From the NCBI GenBank assembly GCA_028869325.1, contig JAGWST010000120.1, positions 1-9,549 on the forward strand: 9,549 bases of DNA, written 5' to 3'. Source of the DNA: a bacterium (lineage in GTDB: Bacteria > Vulcanimicrobiota > Vulcanimicrobiia > Vulcanimicrobiales > SCRA01). Positions 1 through 5,562 of this stretch are shown here, one piece after another. Positions within the stretch are counted from its first letter, which is position 1. Every line of letters begins with the position of its first letter. Both the position numbers and the translations under genes were made by a program. The notes beneath the pieces were generated by a model that was not told where the DNA came from, made no database searches, and was given only the letters and a program-made list of their open reading frames with translations.

Positions 1-1
1 G

Positions 2-643
2 GCCGCGCAGGACGCGCAGGAGATGCTCGCCTTGGGCTTCACCGCCATCAAAGTCAAGATCGGGCGCGGCGATCTGGCAGCGGACCTCGAGACGATTCGC
101 GCGGTGCGCGCCGCGGTAGGCGCGGGGATCCGCCTGATGGTCGACTACAATCAGAGTCTCTGCGTTCCCGAGGCGATCGACCGCGCGCGCGTGCTGGACG
201 ACGAGGGCCTCTACTGGATCGAGGAGCCGACGCTCGCCGACGACTTTGCCGGGCATGCGCGCATCGCGGCCGCGGCGCGAACGTCGATCCAACTGGGCGA
301 GAATTGGTGGGGACCGCACGACATGGCCAAGAGCATCGCCGCACACGCCTCGGATCACGTGATGCTCGACGTGATGAAGCTGGGCGGCGTCAGCGGCTGG
401 TTGCGCGCCGCCTCGTTGGCGGAGGCCGCGGGGCTGCCGGCCTCCAGCCACACCTTCCCCGAGTTTAGCGCACATCTGCTCGGCGTGACGCCAACCGCGC
501 ATTACTTGGAGTATCTCGACCACGCCGGCGGCATCCTGGCGGAGCCGATCCAGATCAGGGACGGTCATGCGATGACGCCGGACCGCCCCGGTAGCGGCCT
601 GGAGTGGAACGAGGAGCTGATTCAAAGACTGCTTGCGCAATAG
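2..643 (+). CDS. Enolase-superfamily enzyme, mandelate racemase subgroup (5'-truncated by window)
   Basis: This is the barrel domain of an enolase-superfamily enzyme. Such enzymes abstract the proton alpha to a carboxylate with Mg2+ assistance, usually on sugar acids or hydroxy acids. The reading frame is open from base 2, so the N-terminal capping domain lies outside the window. Counting the ATG at 23 as residue 1, the sequence shows K10-x-K12 (KVK), D41 (VDYN), E67 (WIEEP), E93 (LGEN), D116 (MLDVMK), H143 (SSHTF) and E163 (YLEY). The distances between them (29, 26, 26, 23, 27, 20) are those I recall for K166, D195, E221, E247, D270, H297 and E317 of Pseudomonas putida mandelate racemase. 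The full metal site, the KxK base and the His-Asp dyad are therefore present. The substrate cannot be read from the sequence; a sugar-acid dehydratase is as likely as a racemase. The gene converges on senA with only 14 bp between their stops. Confidence 0.9.
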   Translation, partial: AAQDAQEMLALGFTAIKVKIGRGDLAADLETIRAVRAAVGAGIRLMVDYNQSLCVPEAIDRARVLDDEGLYWIEEPTLADDFAGHARIAAAARTSIQLGENWWGPHDMAKSIAAHASDHVMLDVMKLGGVSGWLRAASLAEAAGLPASSHTFPEFSAHLLGVTPTAHYLEYLDHAGGILAEPIQIRDGHAMTPDRPGSGLEWNEELIQRLLAQ

Positions 644-657
644 ACGCCGGGCGAGCC

Positions 658-1947
658 TCAGAGCGCGCAGGTGCGGAATCCGGCGGCGACGTCGGTACGG
701 TGAGGCAGGTAGAAGTTGCGCCATGTGTTGCGCACCAAGCGCGCGCGCGTGGTCCACGCGCCGCCGCGCAGCACCTTGTGCGTGCCGAACCACGGCTGCG
801 AGTACTCGGCATAGGGATCGGTGACGAAGCCGGGGTAGGGGCCGAACGCATCGGCCGTCCACTCCCACACGTTGCCGAGCATCTGCCGGCAGCCCCACGG
901 AGTATCACCCGCGCCGCAGGCACCGACCGCAACGACGTCGCCGCGCGCATGATCCAGGTTCGCGCGCTCCGCCGTGGGCGGATCGTTCCCCCACGGGTAG
1001 CGCAGCCGTTCTCCGTCGCCGGTCATCGCAGCGGCGAACTCCCACTCCGCCTCGCTGGGCAGACGGCGCCTTGCCCAACGGCAGTACGCCTGTGCCTCGT
1101 GCCACGAGACATGCACCACGGGCTCGTCGTCGCGCAGCGCGATCCAGGAGTCGAAGCGCCTGCGCTCCCATGCACCCTGCCCCAGACGCCGCCAGTAGAC
1201 GGGATGCTCCAAAGCGCGCGCGGAGCGAAAGGCCCAGCCCTCTTCGCTCCAGAGCTCGCGCCGCGCGTATCCGCCGCCGGCGACGAAATCTCGATAGCGC
1301 GCGTTGGTGACCGGCGTGCGCGCCATGCGGAAGGGCCGCAGCAGTACCGGATGCGCCCACTTCTCGTTGTCGAAGACGAAGCCGTCGTCCGGCCGCGCCC
1401 CCAGCATCAGCAGGCCGCCTGGGATCTCGACGTCCCCCTCCGGCGAGGCGGATCCACCCGCAGACACGCCGGCGGCGCCGGCGAAAGCGGGCGCGGGGTA
1501 GCCCAAGAATTGGCGCGTGTAGAGCAGCGCCTCGTCGTGCATGTCCTCATGAAAGGTCGCCAGCTCGCTGAAGTAGCGTGTTGCGGGCGCGGCCGGACGG
1601 CGCTCAAGCATCGCGATCGTGCGCTCGAGCGTCGCCTCCATGTAGGCGGCCGTCCCGCGCCGATCCGGCAGCGGCAGATCCCAACGCGTAGCGTGGGCGA
1701 CGGCGGCCGAGTCGTAGAGCGCATCCCCCTGCGCCCGCAGCGGATCCTCGCCGTGCAGCCGCCGCAGCAGCCAGTATTCTTGGAACCATGCGACGTGGCC
1801 GATCTCCCACAGCAGCGGGTTGACGTTCTCCACCTGCGGAACCCGCAGCAAGTGGTCCGGCAGATCGGCGACCAGCGCCTCCGTACGCAGACGGGCCTCG
1901 CGCAGGTCATCCGCGGCAAGCCTGGGGGACTCACCCATTTCCGGCAT
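658..1947 (-). CDS. senA: Selenoneine synthase SenA (EgtB-like, DinB_2 + FGE-sulfatase domains)
   Basis: This is a non-haem iron enzyme of the EgtB superfamily. SenA couples a selenosugar to hercynine to form the C-Se bond of selenoneine. Numbering from an ATG at 1971, residues about 22-160 form a DinB_2 domain with the metal ligands H59 (EIGHVAWFQE) and H141-x3-H145 (FHEDMHDEA). Residues about 180-437 form an FGE-sulfatase domain (HVSWHEAQAYCRWARRRLPSEAEWEF, then GNVWEW, LRGGAW and GFR). Segments such as NPLLWEIGHVAWFQE, LYDSAAVAH, RWDLPLP and HEDMHDEALLYTRQ.LGYPAP match my memory of SenA rather than ordinary EgtB. The adjacent SenB-like gene supports this. I prefer the start at 1947, because the eight codons from 1971 include ATA and TGT, rare elsewhere in the gene, and homologs begin near there. 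The 1971 ATG remains possible. No strong Shine-Dalgarno sequence is visible at either start. EgtB (ergothioneine) is the main alternative. Confidence 0.85.
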   Translation of the reverse strand: MPEMGESPRLAADDLREARLRTEALVADLPDHLLRVPQVENVNPLLWEIGHVAWFQEYWLLRRLHGEDPLRAQGDALYDSAAVAHATRWDLPLPDRRGTAAYMEATLERTIAMLERRPAAPATRYFSELATFHEDMHDEALLYTRQFLGYPAPAFAGAAGVSAGGSASPEGDVEIPGGLLMLGARPDDGFVFDNEKWAHPVLLRPFRMARTPVTNARYRDFVAGGGYARRELWSEEGWAFRSARALEHPVYWRRLGQGAWERRRFDSWIALRDDEPVVHVSWHEAQAYCRWARRRLPSEAEWEFAAAMTGDGERLRYPWGNDPPTAERANLDHARGDVVAVGACGAGDTPWGCRQMLGNVWEWTADAFGPYPGFVTDPYAEYSQPWFGTHKVLRGGAWTTRARLVRNTWRNFYLPHRTDVAAGFRTCAL

Positions 1948-2004
1948 CGAACACTTCGGCCATATGCACATTCTGCTTCAGGACAGCCCCGAGAGCCCCT
2001 CCCG

Positions 2005-2985
2005 ATGACCATCGTGATGGTCAGCCCTCACTTGGCCAGCTCGACGACGGGCAACCACGTCACGGCGCAGCGCTGGGCCAGGATACTGCGCTCGCTGGGG
2101 CATCGCGTCCATCTTTGCGAGCGCTACGACGACCGCCCCTACGATGCGATGATCGCGCTGCACGCGCGCCGCAACGCCGATGCCGCCGCGCGCTTTCACC
2201 GCCTCTTTCCCGACCGGCCGCTCATCGTCGCACTGACCGGAACCGATCTCTACCACGACCTCCCGCGCAGCGCCGCGGCTCGACGCTCACTCGAGATCGC
2301 CACGCGACTGGTGCTCCTGCAACCCGAGGGTATCGAGGAGCTGAGCCCGCACCTGCGGGGCAAGGCGCGCGCCATCATCCAGTCGGCCGTGGCGCCGCGC
2401 GCGCGCAAGGCCGTGGCCCGAAATGGCGAGTTCGCGGTGGCCGTGCTCGGCCATCTGCGCGCCGTCAAGGATCCGCTGCGTGCGGCAATGGCGGCGCGTC
2501 TGCTGCCGAAGAGCTCGCGTATCGCGGTGCTCCACGCCGGCGCCGCCCTGGAGCCGCGCTACGGAACGCGCGCGCGTGCGGAGATGGCGCGCAACGCGCG
2601 TTACCGCTGGCTCGGCGAGCTCGGCCATGCGCGCGCGCAGCGGCTGCTCGCCGCAAGCCGGCTGCTGGTGCTCACCTCGCGCAGCGAGGGCGGCGCCAAC
2701 GTGGTCTCCGAGGCGCTTGCCGCGGGCGTGCCGATCGTCGGATCGAACATCGGCGGAACGCGCGGCGTGCTGGGCGCCCACTACCCCGGCCTCTACCCGC
2801 CCGGCGACACGCGCGCGCTCGCGGCGCTGCTGGAGCGCGCGGAGCGCGACAAGGATTTCTACGGCGACTTGCGCCGCCGTTGCCGCAAACTGGCGCAGCT
2901 CGTGCGCCCCGAGCGAGAGCTTCGCGCTTGGCGGGCGCTGATCGCGGAGGTCGCACCGCACGTGGGGCGCCTCACTGAATCGTGA
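2005..2985 (+). CDS. senB: Selenosugar synthase SenB (GT-B glycosyltransferase)
   Basis: This is a 326-residue GT-B-fold glycosyltransferase. SenB joins selenophosphate to a UDP-sugar to give the selenosugar used by SenA. The N-terminal half opens with IVMVSPHLASSTTGNHVTA and carries LHARRNADA (residues 52-60) and DRPLIVALTGTDLYHDL (residues 70-86), which I recognise as SenB signatures. The C-terminal nucleotide-sugar half contains VLGHLRAVKDPLRA (residues 147-160), RYRWLGELGHA (residues 199-209) and the EX7E motif E228-GGANVVS-E236 typical of retaining GT-B enzymes. It has no signal peptide or membrane segment, so it should be cytoplasmic. The start is the ATG at 2005 (MTIVMVSPH). Only a weak GAGAG lies upstream, and MVSPH at 2017 is an alternative. 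It is divergent from senA with 57 bp between the chosen starts. The open frame extends upstream to 604, but that part is antisense to senA. The stop overlaps the 3' end of the convergent lipoprotein gene by 14 bp. Confidence 0.85.
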   Translation: MTIVMVSPHLASSTTGNHVTAQRWARILRSLGHRVHLCERYDDRPYDAMIALHARRNADAAARFHRLFPDRPLIVALTGTDLYHDLPRSAAARRSLEIATRLVLLQPEGIEELSPHLRGKARAIIQSAVAPRARKAVARNGEFAVAVLGHLRAVKDPLRAAMAARLLPKSSRIAVLHAGAALEPRYGTRARAEMARNARYRWLGELGHARAQRLLAASRLLVLTSRSEGGANVVSEALAAGVPIVGSNIGGTRGVLGAHYPGLYPPGDTRALAALLERAERDKDFYGDLRRRCRKLAQLVRPERELRAWRALIAEVAPHVGRLTES

Positions 2986-3355
2986 TCGCGCTGGTGCTCA
3001 CGCTGACGGGAATCGTCGCGCTCTGGTAGTTACCACCCAGCACGCTGAGAGAGCAGCTCCCCAGCGCCTGCGGCGTCACGGTGATCGTGAGCGGATTCGG
3101 CCCCGATGTGGCGGAGAGCGTCGCGTTGGCGGAGCAGCCCGAGACGGCGAGCATCCCGCTATAGCTCGGCTGCGAGATCCGGAGCTGCTGCGCCGCGGAC
3201 GGGCCGATGCCGCCGAGCGAGAGCACCGGCGGGCTCGCGACGATACCTCCCGGTCCGCTGGGCGGCGCCGGCCCGCCACCGCCGCCCCCGCCGCACCCGC
3301 CGAGCGCGACGAACGCCACGACCGCCAGTATGCCCGGTCCACTCGCTGCGTGCAT
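2972..3355 (-). CDS. Small Gly-rich lipoprotein, unknown function
   Basis: This gene encodes a 127-residue exported lipoprotein. The chosen start at 3355 begins a signal peptide (MHAASG, then a hydrophobic stretch ILAVVAFVAL) ending in the lipobox LGG-C21. A run of seven glycines and a Pro/Gly/Ser linker follow. After about residue 45 the protein is rich in Ser, Thr, Leu and Val in alternating patterns (TLSATSGPNPLTITVTP, ATIPVSVSTSAITIQ), which suggests a small beta-sandwich or Ig-like fold. Two cysteines (in SGCSAN and LGSCSL) could form a disulfide. Upstream, GAGGGCAAAGG is an acceptable ribosome binding site. The frame stays open to 3640, but that extension is antisense to the start of the substrate-binding protein and lacks protein character. 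The gene is divergent from the transporter gene. I do not recognise a named family. Confidence 0.65.
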   Translation of the reverse strand: MHAASGPGILAVVAFVALGGCGGGGGGGPAPPSGPGGIVASPPVLSLGGIGPSAAQQLRISQPSYSGMLAVSGCSANATLSATSGPNPLTITVTPQALGSCSLSVLGGNYQSATIPVSVSTSAITIQ

Positions 3356-3533
3356 CACCTTTGCCCTCGCCGGCAGGCAGGCGTCTACCTCCACTGTTCT
3401 ACGCCGGCTCCCCGTACCAGATACCCCATCCAGCCCGGCCCACATTTCAGGGAGGGCATCGAGGCCTTCCTCGAAAAGCGCAAGGCCGATTGGAGGGGCG
3501 AATAGGCGCCTCCCCGCTCGATGGAGGTCTTCC
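3356..3533. other. Divergent intergenic region between lipoprotein and substrate-binding protein genes
   Basis: This 178-bp region must carry the promoters of both divergent genes. I could not find a convincing -35/-10 pair on either strand. It holds a short enoyl-CoA hydratase-like coding remnant (3443-3505) and, just before the transporter start, the ribosome binding site GGAGGT at 3523-3528. Confidence 0.5.
3443..3505 (+). pseudogene. Remnant of an enoyl-CoA hydratase C-terminus
   Basis: In the frame starting at 3443 the DNA reads HFREGIEAFLEKRKADWRGE and then TAG. This closely resembles the last 20 residues of crotonase-family enoyl-CoA hydratases, whose proteins typically end in a pattern like F-REG-x-AFLEKRKP-x-F-x-G. 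The same frame upstream (YPIQPGP and before) does not look like this family, and no other frame continues it, so only the tail survives. It ends 28 bp before the start of the substrate-binding protein. The likely cause is a deletion or recombination that joined the end of a former gene to this locus. A chance match is possible in so short a stretch, but it includes a correctly placed stop codon. Confidence 0.5.
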
Positions 3534-5063
3534 ATGCCACATCGCGGTCTTGCCATGCTGCTCGCCGTCGCGCTGCTCGGCGGCATCTCCCTGGGCGCCG
3601 GGCAGCGCGCGGAGGCGCAACCGGGCAGCGAGACGCTCACGATCTCTCAGGGCGTCGACGCGGACACGCTCAACCCGCTCGGCACGCCCGTCACCACCAC
3701 CAACAACGTCACCTACCAGATCTTCGACGGCCTGCTTGCGCACGATCCGGCCGGGAGGTTGATTCCCGCGCTGGCTACCTCGTGGAAGCAGATCTCTCCA
3801 GACAAGTGGGAGTTCAAGCTCCGCCACGGCGTGACGTTCTCCAATGGCGATCCCTTCACCAGCGCCGACGTCAAGTTCACCGTCGAGAAGCTCCAAGACC
3901 CCACCTTCAAATCGGGCAAGGCCAACTACGTGAACACGATCAGTCAGGTGCTCACGCCCGATCCGTACACGGCCGTCTACGTCACCAAGAAGCCCGTCGC
4001 GGTCATGCCGGGGCGGCCCTTCGACGTACGCATCGTCGACGCCAAGTACTGGAAGGAGCACGGGGACGCCTACATGGCCGATCATCCGATCGGGACCGGC
4101 GCCTACACGCTCAAGGAGTGGCGTAAGGACGACCACATCACGCTCGTCGCGCGCAAGGGTTTTTGGGGCGGAGACGCGCCGATCAAGACCGTCGTCTTCA
4201 GGCCGATCCCCGAGGCGGCCTCGCGCGTCGCCGCGCTGCAGACGGGGGCCTCCGATATCATCACCAACGTACCCACGCAGAACGCCGATCAGATCGCAAA
4301 AGGCAAGAACACCAAGTTAGGCGAGGTGCGCAGCGATCGCGTGCTCTTCATCGCGTTCGAGACGGAGAAGCCGGGCCCGCAGGACAACGTCTACTTCCGC
4401 CAAGCGCTGAACTACGCCATCGACATCCCCGCCGTCATCAAGACCGTGTTACGCGGTCACGCGTATCCGCTGCAGAACGGCCCGCTGCCGCCCAACTTCG
4501 TCGGCTACGATGCCAAGCTGCCTTCCTACAGCTACGACCCCGCCAAAGCCAAGGAGCTCCTGAAACGATCCGGCGTCACGTTGCCGGTCGACTTCACGCT
4601 CTGGTCGCCGTCGGGGCGCTACAACATGGACAAGGAGGTAGCCCAGGCGATCGCGGGCCAGCTCTCCGCGGTGGGCGTGAACACCACGGTCAAGACGGAG
4701 GAGTGGACGAACTACGTCAACGACGAGTTGCACAAGAACCTGACGCCGATGTACGAGCTGGGTTGGGGCAACACCACGTTCGACGCCGACGACACCCTCA
4801 CGGCGCTCTTTACGCACGACTACCCGCTCTCCGGTTGGGGAACGCCCGAGACGGACAAGATGATCGCCCAGGCGCGCTCCGAGACCGATCCGGCTAAGCG
4901 CGCGGAGCTGTACGCGAAGATCCTCGGCATGGTCCACGAGCAGGCGCCTTGGCTCTTCCTCTTCGAGTACCAGGACCTCTACGGCATCACCAAGCGCGTG
5001 AACTTTCAACCGCGCTCGGACGAGCAGATCAACTGCCACGACATCACCTGGGCCAAGCCGTAG
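3534..5063 (+). CDS. ABC transporter substrate-binding protein, family 5 (peptide type)
   Basis: This gene encodes a 509-residue secreted solute-binding protein of the SBP_bac_5 (DppA/OppA/NikA) family, which delivers di- or oligopeptides, and sometimes nickel or other ligands, to an ABC permease. The ATG at 3534 follows GGAGGT with a 5-nt spacer. It begins a Sec signal peptide (MPHRG, then LAMLLAVALLGGISLGAG) with a likely cleavage after AEA, residue 28. Family landmarks follow in order: DADTLNPLGTP, NVTYQIFDGLLAHDPAGRLIPALATSWKQISPDKWEFKLRHGVTFSNGDPFTSADV, the HPIGTGAYTLKEW segment, YFRQALNYAIDIPAVIKTVL, and YDPAKAKELLKRSG. The length is normal for the family. No lipobox is visible, which suggests a periplasmic or loosely held protein. 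No permease or ATPase genes lie next to it, so it is an orphan component. The ligand cannot be deduced. A strong hairpin follows the stop. An upstream open frame from 3207 is rejected because it lacks protein character. Confidence 0.9.
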   Translation: MPHRGLAMLLAVALLGGISLGAGQRAEAQPGSETLTISQGVDADTLNPLGTPVTTTNNVTYQIFDGLLAHDPAGRLIPALATSWKQISPDKWEFKLRHGVTFSNGDPFTSADVKFTVEKLQDPTFKSGKANYVNTISQVLTPDPYTAVYVTKKPVAVMPGRPFDVRIVDAKYWKEHGDAYMADHPIGTGAYTLKEWRKDDHITLVARKGFWGGDAPIKTVVFRPIPEAASRVAALQTGASDIITNVPTQNADQIAKGKNTKLGEVRSDRVLFIAFETEKPGPQDNVYFRQALNYAIDIPAVIKTVLRGHAYPLQNGPLPPNFVGYDAKLPSYSYDPAKAKELLKRSGVTLPVDFTLWSPSGRYNMDKEVAQAIAGQLSAVGVNTTVKTEEWTNYVNDELHKNLTPMYELGWGNTTFDADDTLTALFTHDYPLSGWGTPETDKMIAQARSETDPAKRAELYAKILGMVHEQAPWLFLFEYQDLYGITKRVNFQPRSDEQINCHDITWAKP

Positions 5064-5069
5064 TCTCGC

Positions 5070-5103
5070 GAGGCCGGCAGGCTCCTCGGAGCGTGTCGGC
5101 CTC
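5070..5103 (+). terminator. Hairpin after the substrate-binding protein gene
   Basis: Seven bases after the stop codon, GAGGCCG (5070-5076) pairs with CGGCCTC (5097-5103). The stem continues inward through GCA/TGT (with one G-T pair), one G-G mismatch, and GCTCC/GGAGC around a tiny loop. This gives about 14-15 pairs. No T-run follows, so it is either a weak intrinsic terminator or an mRNA 3'-end stabiliser. Confidence 0.55.
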
Positions 5104-5167
5104 CCGTCGGTTTGACGCGAGGCCTTTCGTCGTATTCACGCTACGCAAACAAGCACCCAGGAGTCCT

Positions 5168-5198
5168 ATGGCACAAATGTGCCATCTCGGGCTATGAT
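5168..5198 (+). promoter_or_regulatory. Candidate promoter and palindromic operator of the repeat lipoprotein gene
   Basis: ATGGCACA-AA-TGTGCCAT (5168-5185) is a perfect 8-bp inverted repeat with a 2-bp spacer. A good -10 element, TATGAT, follows at 5193-5198. The hexamer at the expected -35 position (GGCACA, 5170-5175, 17-bp spacing) is weak and lies inside the palindrome. With transcription starting near 5205, the palindrome centre is at about -28.5, a position typical of a repressor site. The binding protein is unknown. A leader hairpin (5212-5219 with 5229-5236, one mismatch) lies before the ribosome binding site. Confidence 0.5.
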
Positions 5199-5269
5199 CT
5201 AGGGGAGGGGCGGCCGGCTCTGTATGGCAGCCGACCCTTCGCGCTACGTATCGTGAAAGGACCGAGACG

Positions 5270-5464
5270 ATGCTCCTTCGTTTGACGCTGGTGCTCGCGA
5301 TGGCCGCACTGGCAGGGTGCAGCGGCGGCGCGGCCCTCGTGCCAACGTCCCCCGCTCCGGGCTCGGGGTTGCAATCCGAAGGCAGCCACCCGCCGTACTC
5401 GCAGGCCTCGGCAGAGGGTTCCCACCCGCCGTATGCCGCGGAGGGATCGCACCCTCCATATTGA
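5270..5464 (+). CDS. Short lipoprotein with three C-terminal EGSHPPY repeats
   Basis: This gene encodes a 64-residue protein. The ATG at 5270 follows AAAGGA with an 8-nt spacer. The N-terminus MLLRLTLVLAMAALAGC is a compact lipoprotein signal with lipobox LAG-C17. A 19-residue low-complexity linker rich in Gly, Ser, Ala and Pro follows. The rest is three exact copies of EGSHPPY at residues 37-43, 49-55 and 58-64, joined by Ser/Ala/Gln spacers, and the last copy ends at the stop codon. The three copies use different synonymous codons at almost every position, so the peptide itself appears to be under selection. It has its own promoter and a palindromic operator, and it lies 98 bp before a TPR-HTH regulator gene. 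I know no named family. It may be a pro-peptide for a secreted signal, a His-based metal-binding surface peptide or a cell-wall tether. The coding call is firm; the role is open. Confidence 0.75.
   Translation: MLLRLTLVLAMAALAGCSGGAALVPTSPAPGSGLQSEGSHPPYSQASAEGSHPPYAAEGSHPPY
5378..5461 (+). repeat. Triplicated EGSHPPY-coding unit
   Basis: The three 21-bp units lie at 5378-5398, 5414-5434 and 5441-5461. Six of the seven codons differ between at least two copies, always synonymously (Gly GGC/GGT/GGA, Ser AGC/TCC/TCG). Only His CAC is constant. The units are spaced 12 and 9 codons apart. Confidence 0.85.
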
Positions 5465-5562
5465 TCGTGTAAAGTCTGCCTCCGCGCTGGAGGGGGCTTA
5501 GGACCCAGGGACGAACGGCCCCGACCTCCCCCTCATCTCGTCTAGAGCAACCGCTTGGAGAT
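5465..5562 (+). other. Spacer between the repeat lipoprotein and TPR-HTH genes, with competing hairpins
   Basis: This 98-bp gap can form CCTCC/GGAGG (5479-5483 with 5489-5493), GGGGC/GCCCC (5493-5497 with 5518-5522), or GAGGGGG/CCCCCTC (5490-5496 with 5528-5534). These share the same G-rich strand, so they exclude one another. No T-run follows any of them and no clear promoter is seen, so co-transcription of the two genes is possible but unproven. Confidence 0.3.

Noticed and set aside
658..1947. Annotation as EgtB (ergothioneine biosynthesis)
   Set aside because: The same domains are shared, but specific segments and the adjacent SenB-type glycosyltransferase favour SenA. EgtB is kept only as the alternative.
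604..2004. Open frame on the plus strand continuing upstream of senB for 467 codons
   Set aside because: It is antisense to senA, rich in Arg, Ala and Pro as expected from a GC-rich shadow frame, and has no family pattern. The SenB homology begins at 2005.
3207..3533. Upstream extension of the substrate-binding protein frame
   Set aside because: A good ribosome binding site and a signal peptide fix the start at 3534. The extension is antisense to the lipoprotein gene and has no protein character.
3356..3640. Upstream extension of the minus-strand lipoprotein frame
   Set aside because: It would bury the lipobox signal peptide inside the protein and overlaps the transporter start. The 3355 start gives a standard lipoprotein.
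5168..5185. Sigma-54 promoter (TGGCAC followed by TGC)
   Set aside because: The GG and GC dinucleotides are 11 bases apart instead of the required 12, and the sequence is better explained as a perfect palindrome next to a TATGAT -10 element.
5270..5464. RiPP precursor peptide with repeated cores
   Set aside because: The signal is a lipoprotein signal with lipobox, and no modifying enzyme, protease or dedicated exporter is encoded nearby.
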